A stretch of DNA of 64,000 nucleotides from Moorella sp. Hama-1 (GCF_023734095.1 NZ_AP024620.1:1484501-1548500), one strand, 5' to 3'. Counted from the first letter of the stretch, positions 33,358-42,712 are shown. Made by a program: numbers and translations. Notes: generated from the letters alone by a model not told the origin.

Positions 33358-35022
33358 GTGATCTTTGGGCGCATAATCGGCCAGGGTAGAAAACTGTTAA
33401 AAAAGAAGGAACTCGCAGGCTCCAAGGGGAAATCAGGCCCTAAACAGCCCATTAGTACTTCGTTAAAGAAAAACCTGGATGTTATCCGCCAGGAGATGGA
33501 TTCCGCCCCGGATGTGGTTATCCGGCCTTTTATTGCCGGCGGCCGGGAGATGGCCATCGTTTTTATCGACGGTATGATTAATGACGCGATTATCAACCGC
33601 GATCTCCTGCCAGTTCTGATGACCTTCCTCCCGCCCGACCAGGGGAGGGCGATCGAACCGACATTTATCCGGGAGAAGATCCTCAGCATCGACGAGGTCG
33701 ATATAACCTCTGATCTGATGGAGATGCTGTCCACTATCCTGGACGGCAAGGTAGGCCTGCTGGCCGAAGGGTGGAGCCGGGGTTTAACCATCAGCGCCCA
33801 GGGGTTTGAGAAACGCGCCATTGCCGAACCGCAAACCGAGGCGGTGGTTCGCGGTCCACGGGAGGGGTTTACCGAGAACCTCCTCACCAATACCACCCTG
33901 ATTCGCCGTAAGATCCGCAGTACCAAACTGCGGGTGAAGAGCCGGCGCCTGGGCCGGCTGACTAATACCATGGTGAGCGTTATTTATTTAGAAGGTATAG
34001 CGCCCCAGCAGGTGCTGGACGAACTGAAGCGCCGCCTGGACCGTATCGACATCGACGGCGTCCTGGAGAGCGGCTATATCCAGGAATTGACCGAGGACGC
34101 CCCCTTTTCCCCTTTCCCCCAGCATATGATTACGGAAAGACCGGATGTGGCGGCCAGGAAGATCCTGGAGGGGTATGTGGCCATCTTAACCGACGGCACC
34201 CCCTTTGCCCTGATCGTCCCGGGAAATTTTCCCTGCTTTATCCATTCGCCGGAGGATTATTACGAGCGCTGGGGGGTTTCTCTTGGTATCCGCACTTTTC
34301 GGTTAATGGGACTGTTAATCAGCCTTTTGCTGCCCTCCCTTTACGTCGCCCTGACTACCTTTCACCAGGAGATGCTCCCCACTCCCCTGGCGGTCTCCCT
34401 CGCCGCCCAGCGGGCCCGGGTGCCCTACCCGGCCTTTATCGAGGCCCTCTTCATGCAGATCGTCTTTGAGATCCTGGTGGAGGCCGGCCTGCGCCTGCCC
34501 CGGCCCATGGGCCAGGCCATCGGCATCGTCGGCGCCCTGGTAATCGGTGAGGCGGCCGTCCGGGCCGGGCTCATCTCGGCGTCCATGGTAATCGTCATTG
34601 CCTTGACGGCCATCTCCTCCTTTGTCGTGCCGACCTTTTCTTTCTCCATCGCCATCCGCATGCTCCGGCTGCCCATGATCTTCCTGGCCGCCGCCCTGGG
34701 GATCTTCGGTATCTTCACCGGCTTCTTAATGATCCTCATTCACCTGGTAACTCTACGTTCTTTTGGCTTACCATACTTATCCCCTATAACCCCCTTCATC
34801 TGGCCTGATCATAAAGACGTATTGGTGCGCTCCCACTGGTGGGCTCTGGTCACCCGCCCGGTGCTGCCCGGTTTTCGCAACTGGTGGCGAGCCAAACCGG
34901 GAATTAACAGCCCCTTTACCCAGTACAAACGCCGGACGTCTGGAGAACTGGAACAGGTCCTGGGCAACGGCCGCCCCCCTTCCCCGCCGAAAAAGGGCGG
35001 AGGTAGCCGCAAATTAAAATAA
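33358..35022 (+). CDS. gerAA: GerA-family spore germination protein (A subunit)
   Basis: A 554-residue protein that starts at a GTG with AGGGGG upstream. The N-terminal ~280 residues are the GerA cytosolic domain (DVVIRPFIAGGREMAIVFIDGM, RGPREGFTENLLTNTTLIRRK, SVIYLEGIA). A membrane domain of about five or six helices follows (residues ~300-465), with the PFALIVPGNF and SLYVALTTFHQEMLPT motifs. The basic tail is Pro/Gly-rich. GerA-type subunits sense germinants in the spore inner membrane with B and C partners. No B or C gene follows here, so it is a solitary A subunit. Confidence 0.93.
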   Translation: MIFGRIIGQGRKLLKKKELAGSKGKSGPKQPISTSLKKNLDVIRQEMDSAPDVVIRPFIAGGREMAIVFIDGMINDAIINRDLLPVLMTFLPPDQGRAIEPTFIREKILSIDEVDITSDLMEMLSTILDGKVGLLAEGWSRGLTISAQGFEKRAIAEPQTEAVVRGPREGFTENLLTNTTLIRRKIRSTKLRVKSRRLGRLTNTMVSVIYLEGIAPQQVLDELKRRLDRIDIDGVLESGYIQELTEDAPFSPFPQHMITERPDVAARKILEGYVAILTDGTPFALIVPGNFPCFIHSPEDYYERWGVSLGIRTFRLMGLLISLLLPSLYVALTTFHQEMLPTPLAVSLAAQRARVPYPAFIEALFMQIVFEILVEAGLRLPRPMGQAIGIVGALVIGEAAVRAGLISASMVIVIALTAISSFVVPTFSFSIAIRMLRLPMIFLAAALGIFGIFTGFLMILIHLVTLRSFGLPYLSPITPFIWPDHKDVLVRSHWWALVTRPVLPGFRNWWRAKPGINSPFTQYKRRTSGELEQVLGNGRPPSPPKKGGGSRKLK

Positions 35023-35024
35023 AG

Positions 35025-35071
35025 GCCACACCTGCGGTTCCCCGGGCGCAAGTGTGGCTGTGTTGTTTTTA
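35025..35071 (+). terminator. Intrinsic terminator of gerAA
   Basis: GCCACACCTGCG pairs with CGCAAGTGTGGC (one mismatch), followed by a T-rich TGTGTTGTTTTTATTTT. It overlaps the end of the convergent amidase gene. Confidence 0.75.
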
Positions 35072-35785
35072 TTTTAGCCTGGCCAAAATCCGGTCCAGGG
35101 CGGCGGCCAGTTCCGCCCGGGTAGCCGGCTGATCAGGACGGAAGCTGCCGTCCGGGTAGCCGGCCATAATGCCGGCGGCTATAACCCGGCGGATGGCCGC
35201 CTCGGCCCAGTTGCCTTGGATATCAGCGGGCACAACGGGCACGTCCGGCGGTAATCCCAGGTAGGCGGCCAGGCCCTTATATATGGCCCGGCCCAGGGAC
35301 TGGCGGGTTGCCGCCGTAGCCAGGAGGGAGGCTGTGGCCGGGTTGCTGATGAAACCCATTTCCACCAGAACCGCCGGGGCATCGGTTTGGCGCAGGATAA
35401 AAAAGTTCGCCTCCCGGATACCTCCATCCGGCCAGCCGGTGGCGGCTACCAGTTCGGGCTGGATAGCGTGCGCTATCTTTTCCGCCTGCCCCCCGGGAGC
35501 CAGGATAAAGGTGCTGACGTAATTCGCCGTGGTAGTGTCGGCGCTGTTGACGTGCAGGCTCACCACCAGGTCGACCTGCTCCCGGTTAAAGAGCTGTGCC
35601 CGGTCGGACAAGGAGACGTCAGCTTCTCCCGTCCGGGACATGACCACCTCCAGGCCAGCACCCTGTAACCTTGACCGTAAATCCAATCCCACTGCCAGGG
35701 TGACATCCTTCTCCTGCAGCCCACTGGCGGCTACCGCTCCGGGGTCGCTGCCGCCGTGACCAGGATCAATTCCAATTTTCGTCAT
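35069..35785 (-). CDS. N-acetylmuramoyl-L-alanine amidase with an SLH domain
   Basis: A 238-residue protein. Residues 3-175 are an Amidase_3 domain: the zinc ligands are in GIDPGHGGSDPGA, the Glu of LQEKDVTL, SLHVNSA, and the catalytic VEMGF. Residues 185-238 form one S-layer homology domain (GNWAEAAIRRVIAAGIMAGYPDGSFRPDQPATRAELA). It cleaves the amide between muramic acid and L-alanine in peptidoglycan, and the SLH unit would dock it to the wall polymer. No signal peptide is visible at the N-terminus, which begins straight in the catalytic domain, so it may act in the mother cell or be released by lysis. Confidence 0.92.
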   Translation of the reverse strand: MTKIGIDPGHGGSDPGAVAASGLQEKDVTLAVGLDLRSRLQGAGLEVVMSRTGEADVSLSDRAQLFNREQVDLVVSLHVNSADTTTANYVSTFILAPGGQAEKIAHAIQPELVAATGWPDGGIREANFFILRQTDAPAVLVEMGFISNPATASLLATAATRQSLGRAIYKGLAAYLGLPPDVPVVPADIQGNWAEAAIRRVIAAGIMAGYPDGSFRPDQPATRAELAAALDRILARLK

Positions 35786-35799
35786 AAGAACACCCCCAC

Positions 35800-35828
35800 C
35801 CTATGATATGCTTGCTTCCCATCATAGG
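35800..35828. promoter_or_regulatory. Hairpin upstream of the amidase gene
   Basis: CCTATGAT (35800-35807) and ATCATAGG (35821-35828) form an 8-bp stem 15 bp before the start codon at 35785. It would fold in the 5' leader and could affect translation. Confidence 0.4.
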
Positions 35829-36000
35829 CGCCGGGGGTGGCGGGGGCAAAGTTCGTGGCCGGTAGATTACGTTAGTCCCGGCTTCTTTTCCGTTGCCGGG
35901 CGGTGACTGGGGTTGCTACTGCTGACTTAAAACGGTGCTGGTCTTTGGCTTTTCCTTGACCGGGCGGTAACTTTAACTCAATCCGGCGATTAAGGGTACT

Positions 36001-37398
36001 CTATGCCTTGACAGTACCCGGCCTGGTCATGGCCGCCGGGGTTAAGACCCTTTCCAGTTCGTCCGCGGTCAAATACCCTTTTTCTAAAACTATATCCTTT
36101 ATGGACCGGCCGGATACCTCTGCTTCCCGGACGACCTCTGTCGCCCGTTCGTAACCGATATAGGGCAGCAGGGCTGTAGCCAGGGCCGGGCTGCGGGCCA
36201 GGAGTTTCTGACAGCGCTCCGGGTTAGCTGTGATGCCATTTATGCACTCGGTACGGAAGATCCGGGCTGCCGCCGTTAGTATTTCCAGGGAAGTCAGCAG
36301 GGCGTGGGCAATCAGGGGGGCAAAGGGGTTTAATTCCAGCTGGCCCTGGCTGGCGGCCATGGCGATGAGGGTATCGTTAGCCATGACCTGCATGGCTACC
36401 TGGCTGACCATCTCCGGGATGACCGGGTTGACTTTGCCCGGCATAATGGAGGAGCCCGCCTGGCGTTCCGGCAGGTTAATCTCCGCCAGGCCGCCCCGGG
36501 GGCCGGAGGCCAGCAAGCGCAGGTCGCCGGCGATTTTGTGCAGGTTGACCGCCGCAGCCTTGACCAGGCCGGAGACTTCCACAAAGACATCCATATTCTG
36601 GGTGGTGTCGATCATATTCTCCGCCCGGGCCAGGCCCAGGCCCGTCAAGCGGCGCAGGTAGTCGTTGACCAGGTAGATGTACTTCAGGGGGGCGTTAAGG
36701 CCGGTGCCGGTGGCGGTGCCGCCCAGGTTGACCTGGCGCAGGCGCTCTTCCACCTTATACAGGCGCCAGCGGTCGCGGGCAATGGCCTGGGCGTAGGCTC
36801 CGAATTCCTGGCCCAGGGTCACCGGCACGGCGTCCTGAAGCTCGGTGCGGCCGACTTTGACCACCCCGGCCAGGGCGGCCTCCTGCTCCTGGAGGGCCTC
36901 CTGGAGTTTGGCCAGTTCATCCGCCAGGGGCAGCAGCAGGCGGATGGCCGCCACCCGCATGGCCGTGGGATAGACGTCGTTGGTGGACTGGTGCAGGTTA
37001 ACGTGGTCATTGGGATGGATGGTGGTGTAATCGCCTTTTGGGCGACCCAGGATCTCCAGGGCGCGGTTGGCAACGACCTCGTTGACGTTCATATTGGTGG
37101 AGGTACCGGCGCCGCCCTGGTAGGCGTCGAGGAAAAACTGCTCGGCCAGCTCGCCCCGGGCCACTTCCTGGCAGGCGGTGATGATGGCCTGGCCCTTTTC
37201 AGCCGGCAGATAGCCCAGATCCAGATTGGCCCTGGCGGCGGCCTCTTTGACGGTGGCCAGGGCTTTAATTAATTCCGGGTGGACTCGTTCCCGGCTGACC
37301 GGGAAGTTTTCCGCCGCCCGCAAGGTGTGAATACCGTAATAAGCGTCAGCGGGCACCTCCCTGGTGCCCAGCAGGTCGTGTTCCCGGCGGGTAGACAT
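36001..37398 (-). CDS. aspA: Aspartate ammonia-lyase
   Basis: A 465-residue fumarase/aspartase-superfamily enzyme with an ATG after AAGGGA. It has GTSTNMNVNEVVANRA near residue 95, the substrate-binding HPNDHVNLHQSTNDVYPTA and the catalytic-loop signature GSSIMPGKVNP. The last distinguishes this superfamily, and the overall length and the MSTRREHDLLGTREVPADAYYGIHTLRA N-terminus favour aspartase over fumarase. It interconverts aspartate with fumarate and ammonia. It stands alone. Confidence 0.93.
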   Translation of the reverse strand: MSTRREHDLLGTREVPADAYYGIHTLRAAENFPVSRERVHPELIKALATVKEAAARANLDLGYLPAEKGQAIITACQEVARGELAEQFFLDAYQGGAGTSTNMNVNEVVANRALEILGRPKGDYTTIHPNDHVNLHQSTNDVYPTAMRVAAIRLLLPLADELAKLQEALQEQEAALAGVVKVGRTELQDAVPVTLGQEFGAYAQAIARDRWRLYKVEERLRQVNLGGTATGTGLNAPLKYIYLVNDYLRRLTGLGLARAENMIDTTQNMDVFVEVSGLVKAAAVNLHKIAGDLRLLASGPRGGLAEINLPERQAGSSIMPGKVNPVIPEMVSQVAMQVMANDTLIAMAASQGQLELNPFAPLIAHALLTSLEILTAAARIFRTECINGITANPERCQKLLARSPALATALLPYIGYERATEVVREAEVSGRSIKDIVLEKGYLTADELERVLTPAAMTRPGTVKA

Positions 37399-37491
37399 GG
37401 GTAATCCCTTCTTTTTCTTAAGCCCTTCTTTTGGAGTTCCCCGGTTATCAATAACATCATAGTTTTAATGACTTTTTACCACGATACTATA

Positions 37492-37818
37492 CTAAATGAA
37501 CCTATCAAGTAGTATGTCCTCCATATTCCGTCTGCCATCGATTACTGCGAGCACCCATACTTTATTTTCTTCAGTCTTATAAATGATCCGCCAAGGTGGG
37601 CTAATTAATTCCCGGTAGGTTAAAATATGATAATATCTTAATTCAGGAACAATTCTTCCTTGAAAAGGGAATTGCCGTAGGTTATCCGCTTGTTGTTTAA
37701 TGGCAAGATAAATTCTTCTGGCTTGAATTTCACTGTCAGCCACGATGTATTCAATTATCCTTTTTAAATCTTGCTGAGCAGTTTGTGTCCAGAAAACTTG
37801 ATAAGTCCCTGTTGTCAT
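37492..37818 (-). CDS. ParE/RelE-family toxin
   Basis: A 108-residue protein of the RelE/ParE fold: FWTQTAQQDLKRIIEYIV at the N-terminus, then IKQQADNLRQFPFQGRIVPEL, then YRELISPPWRIIYKTEENKVWVLAVIDGRR. Its start overlaps the antitoxin stop by 4 bp (ATGA), implying coupled translation. RelE members cleave mRNA on the ribosome and ParE members poison gyrase; the sequence does not decide between them. Confidence 0.88.
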   Translation of the reverse strand: MTTGTYQVFWTQTAQQDLKRIIEYIVADSEIQARRIYLAIKQQADNLRQFPFQGRIVPELRYYHILTYRELISPPWRIIYKTEENKVWVLAVIDGRRNMEDILLDRFI

Positions 37819-38096
37819 AATCCCACATCATCAAGGCCACGATCCATAGCCTTAAAAAAGTCTTCCTGCGCTAAAACTTTTCCCGCGACTATATCACGTT
37901 CGCCCTGGGCCAGTAGTTTTAGCAAACCGATAGCTTTCTTCATTTTCTCGTAGGATTTAGCATCTAACAAAACCGCCTTAGCCTCTCCGTTTTGCGTAAC
38001 ATATACAGGTCGACGCGTCTCGTTTACTTGGGCCAGAATTTCAGCTGCATTGGCCTTAATATAGGAAATCGGCCTAATATCTTCTTTGATATTCAT
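37815..38096 (-). CDS. Phd/YefM-family antitoxin
   Basis: A 93-residue antitoxin. The frame opens at a GTG at 38108, but GAGGTGA is spaced for the ATG at 38096 (MNIKEDIRPISYIKANAAEIL). The Phd/YefM signature is EDIRPISYIKANAAEILAQV followed by RRPVYVTQNGEAKAVLLDAKSY. The C-terminal acidic helix (EDFFKAMDRGLDDVGL) would bind and block the toxin. Such antitoxins usually bind their own promoter. Confidence 0.9.
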   Translation of the reverse strand: MNIKEDIRPISYIKANAAEILAQVNETRRPVYVTQNGEAKAVLLDAKSYEKMKKAIGLLKLLAQGERDIVAGKVLAQEDFFKAMDRGLDDVGL

Positions 38097-38269
38097 TGGT
38101 GTTATCACCTCGGTATAAATATGGTACCATATTAAGACCTGCTTTTCAAGGTTCTTTTGCCTGCTTAAGAAAAGCTGTGAGTATCGTTAATACCAGCCAG
38201 CTAGACGCATAAGCAATCGCTACCAGGCTAACCATCAGGCGGGCAAAGTAGTTACAATTACCGCAGATC

Positions 38270-38299
38270 AAAAACAGAGCCAGATAGACTCCGGCTCTG
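38270..38299 (-). terminator. Intrinsic terminator of the 103-residue protein gene
   Basis: CAGAGCC and GGCTCTG form a perfect 7-bp stem, followed on the minus strand by five T and an AT-rich stretch. It lies 40 bp downstream of the stop at 38339. Confidence 0.65.
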
Positions 38300-38338
38300 C
38301 AATAGTTGATCTTAATGCTTTGTTTTATTTGCGCCAAC

Positions 38339-38650
38339 TTATTTTTCCACGTAGATATGGGCGTCCTGGGGCAGGGCAAGGCTGGCGGCCACTTCTACGG
38401 CCTTGACCATACCCGGTAGCACCGGGCAGGCGGCGTGGGGACAGTGCTGGAAAAATAGTTCCCGCAGGCGGCTGTTGCCTTTAAAGCTAATCTCGTCCAG
38501 GGGATTTACGGTATCCAGGTTGGCAGCTATCTTCTGGATGTTAGGACAGGTGGTATTGATGGTAAGATTGCAGGAAAACATATCCGGGGCTTCGGCCAGG
38601 ATTTCGGTTTTGAAACCACAGATACCAGCTTCGACTGTTACTCTGGCCAT
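38339..38650 (-). CDS. Conserved cysteine-containing protein (DUF6951-like)
   Basis: A 103-residue protein. The cysteines form a pattern: AGICGF near the N-terminus, FSCNLTINTTCPNIQ in the middle and QHCPHAACPVLPG in the C-terminal half, five or six in all. This suggests a metal or Fe-S site. The sequence resembles a family of small anaerobe proteins listed as DUF6951, but I am not certain of that name. The function is unknown. Confidence 0.6.
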   Translation of the reverse strand: MARVTVEAGICGFKTEILAEAPDMFSCNLTINTTCPNIQKIAANLDTVNPLDEISFKGNSRLRELFFQHCPHAACPVLPGMVKAVEVAASLALPQDAHIYVEK

Positions 38651-38761
38651 AATAGGGCTCCTTTCCTGGTAATAGCTTAAGAGCGAGTCGGCAATAGTTA
38701 AATGTTATTTAACTGCTCGCTCCTACTCCGATTTTTGGACAATAGTAAAATAAAGTTATGG

Positions 38762-39136
38762 TTAAGAAAGTCTAGTCTTCAAGTATTGCAGGAAAATAGA
38801 TGCGGTGGCCAGGTTGGTGGCCGCCGGGACATTATGCACGTCACAGATGCGTAAGAGGGCGTTGATGTCCGGCTCGTGGGGCTGGGGGGTCAAGGGATCG
38901 CGCAGGAAAATGACCAGGTCCAGCCGGCCCTTAGCCACCAGGGAACCCATCTGCTGGTCACCGCCCAGGGGACCGGACATTAAACGGTGGACCTTGAGCC
39001 CTGTACGCTCCATTATCCTCTTTCCGGTGGTACCGGTGGCGATTAAACGGTGGCCGGCGAAGAGCTTCTTATGTTCATCAACGAAATTCACCAGGTCGTC
39101 TTTTTTACGATCATGGGCAATGAGGGCAATGTGCAT
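38762..39136 (-). CDS. mgsA: Methylglyoxal synthase
   Basis: A 124-residue protein. The N-terminal [17 protein letters not shown] carries the catalytic-region Asp and Lys. [13 protein letters not shown] binds phosphate, and [16 protein letters not shown] is the family signature; the [36 protein letters not shown] stretch completes the fold. It converts dihydroxyacetone phosphate to methylglyoxal and phosphate, relieving phosphate-limited glycolysis. It stands alone. Confidence 0.95.
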   Translation of the reverse strand: MHIALIAHDRKKDDLVNFVDEHKKLFAGHRLIATGTTGKRIMERTGLKVHRLMSGPLGGDQQMGSLVAKGRLDLVIFLRDPLTPQPHEPDINALLRICDVHNVPAATNLATASIFLQYLKTRLS

Positions 39137-39213
39137 TTTTGGTCCTCCGCCTTCAGCATAGATTACTTATTCGGCAGGAATTCGCTTTTTCCTCTTGCTA
39201 TAGAAAAATTTTT

Positions 39214-39882
39214 CTATAGCTGTTTGCAGAGCCCTTGCCAGAGTCCCGCCGGGCAGAGGGCTTTCAGGGTAATATCTTTATAACTGCGGCCGCCGGCAAA
39301 GGGGGTCGGCGGCCAGTCAGAGGGGCGAATACTCGGTGGCAACTCTCCCTGCTGCGCCAACCAGTAGCGCACCAACTCGTCCTCGCCTACATTGACGATC
39401 CTCTCCCGCAGCAGCCGGGCCGGCCAGGTGAGCGGAGCGCAGAAATAGGTACGACAGATCAGGGGCCGGTGGCTGTAGATACGGCAGCGGCGCTGTTGGG
39501 GGTCCAGCAGGAGGCAGTAACCCTCGGCATCAGTACGCAGGGTAATGTCCACCACCCGGCCCGCCACTTCTATCTGGCAGTAACTTTTTAGGACTTCAGG
39601 TAAAGGGAGAGCCCGGCCAGTGAGTTCCTTTAAACCTTGCTGCAATTCGAAGAGATCAATCATAGTCAGGGGCAGGCGGCCGCCGCAGCAGTGGTCGCAA
39701 CCGAGGCAACTGCCCTCCGGGTTGTAGGGCCGGTAAAGGCGTACTGGCTCCAGGCCTTCGATAGCAGTAATATAATCGGCTACGGTAGCCCCGGGACTTA
39801 AAATGCGGAGATCATAACCATATTTATCATTAACACGCCAGGAACGAACCTGGACGGGGTTTTTACCAGGAATTTGCGTCAA
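39214..39882 (-). CDS. YkgJ-family cysteine-cluster protein
   Basis: A 222-residue protein. The cysteine cluster GSCLGCDHCCGG near residue 58, with a later CLLLDPQQRRCRIYSHRPLICRTYFCAP, is the zinc or iron-sulfur binding pattern of the YkgJ/UPF0153 family. N-terminal residues form a small domain of unknown role. It is convergent-adjacent to mgsA and downstream of hydF on the same strand, but there is no known link to hydrogenase maturation. Confidence 0.82.
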   Translation of the reverse strand: MTQIPGKNPVQVRSWRVNDKYGYDLRILSPGATVADYITAIEGLEPVRLYRPYNPEGSCLGCDHCCGGRLPLTMIDLFELQQGLKELTGRALPLPEVLKSYCQIEVAGRVVDITLRTDAEGYCLLLDPQQRRCRIYSHRPLICRTYFCAPLTWPARLLRERIVNVGEDELVRYWLAQQGELPPSIRPSDWPPTPFAGGRSYKDITLKALCPAGLWQGLCKQL

Positions 39883-39950
39883 GATAAAACCTCACCCGGT
39901 TCATAGTTTATCATACTTGTGCGGTTTCCGCATGGAGAATTGTGTAGTCA

Positions 39951-41171
39951 TCATTCTTCCTCCAGCCACTCCATCCGGGCCAGGGGGAAGGGTTCCAGGG
40001 CCCGTTCCAGGACGCCGTGGACGAAGGCCAGAAGGACGCCGTAGTTGACAATGGGAACCCCGGCTTCTTTCGCCAGCTGGATGCGGTAGAGCATCTCCCG
40101 CCGGTTGATCATGCAGCCGCCGCAGTGGATAATGACCTTATAGCTGGCCACGTCTTCCGGAAAGCCGCTGCCGGAGTACCAGCTGAATTGCAAATCGCCG
40201 CCGACATACTGGCGCAGCCAGCGGGGGATTTGCACTTTGCCGATGTCATCAGCTTGGCGGTGGTGGGTACAGGCCTCGGCAATCAGCACCCTATCCCCCG
40301 GTTGCAGGTTTTTAACGGCCCTCGCGCCCCGCACCAGTTCCACCAGGTCACCTTTATAGCGGGCAAAGAGAATAGAAAAGGAAGTCATGAGCACGCCGGG
40401 GGGCGTATCGGCAGCTACTTTCAAAAAAGCCTGGGAATCGGTAATCACGATCTTCGGGGGTGGGATTTTTTCCAGGGCGAGCTTCAGCTCTCGCTCTTTG
40501 ACTACCAGGCCCATAGCGTCGTGATCCAGGAGGTCTCGCAGGGTCTGGACCTGGGGCAGGATCAGGCGACCCTTGGGCGCCGCCAGGTCGATGGGCACCA
40601 CCAGGACGGCCATTTCCCCCGGGCCGACCAGGTCGGCGACAATGTAGGGCTCTTCAAAGTCGTTAGGGGCCGCCTTAATCAACTCGCCCTTTAATTCCTC
40701 TATACCCTGGCGGGTGAGGGCGCTGACGGGCAGGACCCGCTGTCCCAGAGTCTTCTCCAGGCCGGCCAGGAGCTCCCGTCCCCCCTGATCGATTTTATTC
40801 AAAATGATTACTATCGGGAGTTTCTCTTCCCTTAACCGCTGCAACAGTTCCCGTTCGTAGGGTCCCACCCCGGCGGCCGGGTCCAGGACCAGGACGGCCA
40901 GGTCGGTACGGCGCATGACCTCCAGGGTTTTTTTGATCCTCAAGGCGCCCAGCTCACCCACGTCATCAATTCCGGCCGTATCAATGAGGACCACCGGCCC
41001 CAGGGGCAGGATCTCCATGGACTTCAGGACCGGATCGGTAGTCGTCCCGGGTACGCTGGAGACTACGGCCAGATCCTGGTTGGTCAGGGCGTTGATCAGG
41101 CTGGATTTACCGGCATTGCGACGGCCAAAGATGGCGATGTGCAGGCGGTTGCCCCGCGGCGTGGTGTCCAT
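39951..41171 (-). CDS. hydF: [FeFe]-hydrogenase maturation GTPase HydF
   Basis: About 406 residues; AGGAGGTGAGA precedes an ATG at 41171 (MDTTPRGNRLHIAIFGRRNAGKSSL). The GTPase domain has G1 GRRNAGKSSL, G3 DTAGIDD and G4 NKID. The C-terminal domain has CTHHRQ and HCGGCM, the Cys ligands of the 4Fe-4S site that carries the 2Fe precursor. HydF is the scaffold that delivers the precursor to the [FeFe] hydrogenase. HydE and HydG are not in the window. It lies downstream of the dispersed repeat. Confidence 0.95.
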   Translation of the reverse strand: MDTTPRGNRLHIAIFGRRNAGKSSLINALTNQDLAVVSSVPGTTTDPVLKSMEILPLGPVVLIDTAGIDDVGELGALRIKKTLEVMRRTDLAVLVLDPAAGVGPYERELLQRLREEKLPIVIILNKIDQGGRELLAGLEKTLGQRVLPVSALTRQGIEELKGELIKAAPNDFEEPYIVADLVGPGEMAVLVVPIDLAAPKGRLILPQVQTLRDLLDHDAMGLVVKERELKLALEKIPPPKIVITDSQAFLKVAADTPPGVLMTSFSILFARYKGDLVELVRGARAVKNLQPGDRVLIAEACTHHRQADDIGKVQIPRWLRQYVGGDLQFSWYSGSGFPEDVASYKVIIHCGGCMINRREMLYRIQLAKEAGVPIVNYGVLLAFVHGVLERALEPFPLARMEWLEEE

Positions 41172-41334
41172 TAGACAGAATCTCACCTCCTGGTGAAAGT
41201 CGCGCAAAAGCAAGGTAGCTCCCCGCTGGCCCTTGTCAGGATGGTATTGGTAAGAAGTAGCGGTTTAGTGAGGAGCCCCTCATGGGGGCTGACGCTCCCA
41301 CCACGAAGATATGAAAATATTGGTTGAGTAGAGG

Positions 41335-41634
41335 GCTGGCGGGTACAGGCGGAAGGCGACTTGGTTCGAGGCGTAAGCAAACTCAGCGAAGCCGCAGTGA
41401 GGCGGCGGTGAACGGGATGGGGATCGTAACGTAAATTGAGGAACGAAGAGTTCCGCTCCCCGCTGCGTTTATTCAAAGAGATACAGCCGAGCCACCCCCG
41501 ACGCCGAGGAAGGCTGAGCGCCAAGTTTGCTCGCCGAGAACCACGGAGCCTGGAGACCTGTACCGCCAGCCCCCTAGCCAAATGCTTACCACAAGAATCC
41601 ATTTTTGCCAGAACCCTATTTTCGGAGGAGCCCT
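41335..41634 (+). repeat. ~300-bp dispersed repeat, copy A, with inverted-repeat ends
   Basis: It begins GCTGGCGGGTACAGGC (41335-41350), and CCTGTACCGCCAGC at 41557-41570 is nearly its exact inverse. The homology with copy B continues past this to a TTTTTGCCAGAACC and TTTTCGGAGGAGCCC tail at about 41634. A conserved central block includes GGGATGGGGATCGTAACG and GAACGAAGAGTTCCGCTCC. It is not coding: frames across it are interrupted or shadow-like. Confidence 0.85.
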
Positions 41635-41670
41635 CCCCGGGCTATGGGCAGACAAAGAATTCCCGATCAG

Positions 41671-41696
41671 AAAAAAACGGGAGCCTGAACTCCCGC
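41671..41696 (-). terminator. Intrinsic terminator of the tat operon
   Basis: CGGGAG and CTCCCG form a 6-bp stem with a 6-nt loop followed on the minus strand by seven T. It is at the stop of tatA. Confidence 0.8.
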
Positions 41697-41930
41697 TTAA
41701 CTGACCTGTTTCGTAGCTTTCTCTTTATTAACATCAGCATTGCTGCCATCATCGATTTTAGCGGCTTCTTTAATCTCATCCGTAACGGAATTGGTGGCAT
41801 TCTTAAACTCTTTGATGCCCTTGCCCAGGGCCCGGCCCACTTCCGGCAACTTGCCGGGGCCAAAGATAATCAAGGCCAGAACTAAAATCAGAATTAACTC
41901 AGGAGCGCCTAAACCAAACATCTTCTTCAC
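41697..41930 (-). CDS. tatA: Twin-arginine translocase TatA/E-family subunit
   Basis: A 77-residue protein. It has one membrane helix (residues 10-24, [15 protein letters not shown]), then the conserved [21 protein letters not shown] amphipathic helix, and a charged tail. TatA oligomers form the pore for folded proteins with a twin-arginine signal. It is downstream of tatC in the same operon; no tatB is present, which is usual in Gram-positives. Confidence 0.93.
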   Translation of the reverse strand: MKKMFGLGAPELILILVLALIIFGPGKLPEVGRALGKGIKEFKNATNSVTDEIKEAAKIDDGSNADVNKEKATKQVS

Positions 41931-41968
41931 CTCCTGTTTAAGATATTGTACACCTTTCTGGACAAGAT

Positions 41969-42712
41969 TTAAATACCTTCTTCCCTGGCCTTTGCATCCT
42001 TCTTGCGCCGTACTAGATAGGACAGCCAGATGCTGGCTTCATAAAGCACCACCATAGGCAAAGCCATTAAGGTCTGGGAAACCATATCCGGCGTCGGCGT
42101 CACAATGGCCGCCACAATAAAGATAATGAGAATGGCGTACTTACGGTTTTTAGCCAGGAACCTGGGGGTGACCAGACCTAGATAGGTCAAGAGGATCATC
42201 ACCAGGGGCAGCTGAAAGACGGCCCCAAAGGGCAGTACAAACAGGCTTAAGAAACTAAAGTATTTGGAAATGGTGATAAAGGGTGTAAAGCCCTCGCTGG
42301 CCGTAACCAGCAGGAAACGGATGGCCGCCGGGAAAACCACCAGGTAACCAAAGACTATCCCGCCGAAAAATAATACTATCGAGGCCGGCATGAGCATAAA
42401 TACCAGGCGCCTTTCGTGGCTATGCAGGGCCGGCAGGACGAACCCCCAGACTTCCCAGAGGATAACCGGCAGGGCCAGAAAGACGGCGGCAACGATACAG
42501 ATCTTGATAGTCGTAAAGAAGGCTTCCCAGGGGGTTATAAAGACTGGCTTGATCCCCAGTTCGTTCATGGGCCGCAGGATTAAAGCCAGTAACTGCTCCC
42601 GGAAACCGAAATAGACGGCGATAGTGGCTATGGTCAGGGCAATAATCGAAACCAGCAGCACCCGGCGTAAGGCTTCCAGGTGTTCTGTCAGGGTCATGGA
42701 TTTATCGTCCAT
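41969..42712 (-). CDS. tatC: Twin-arginine translocase TatC
   Basis: A 247-residue protein. GGGAGGTGG is spaced for the ATG at 42712 ([19 protein letters not shown]), so the longer frame is not used. The signatures are [16 protein letters not shown], and six membrane helices including [19 protein letters not shown] and [16 protein letters not shown]. It binds the twin-arginine signal peptide. It is followed by tatA after a 38-bp gap. Which window protein is its cargo is not evident. Confidence 0.93.
   Translation of the reverse strand: MDDKSMTLTEHLEALRRVLLVSIIALTIATIAVYFGFREQLLALILRPMNELGIKPVFITPWEAFFTTIKICIVAAVFLALPVILWEVWGFVLPALHSHERRLVFMLMPASIVLFFGGIVFGYLVVFPAAIRFLLVTASEGFTPFITISKYFSFLSLFVLPFGAVFQLPLVMILLTYLGLVTPRFLAKNRKYAILIIFIVAAIVTPTPDMVSQTLMALPMVVLYEASIWLSYLVRRKKDAKAREEGI

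Noticed and set aside
38146-38337. A ~63-residue hydrophobic minus-strand frame (possible TTG start at 38337) directly after the 103-residue protein gene
   Set aside because: It runs through a perfect hairpin with a five-T run that looks like the terminator of the upstream gene, has no ATG near a ribosome binding site and no family match. It could still be a small membrane protein, but I prefer the terminator reading.
41183-41602. Open frames across the dispersed repeats (also 55616-55882)
   Set aside because: They are near-identical because the repeat is duplicated, share no protein family, and are interrupted differently in the copies; the repeat is better read as non-coding.
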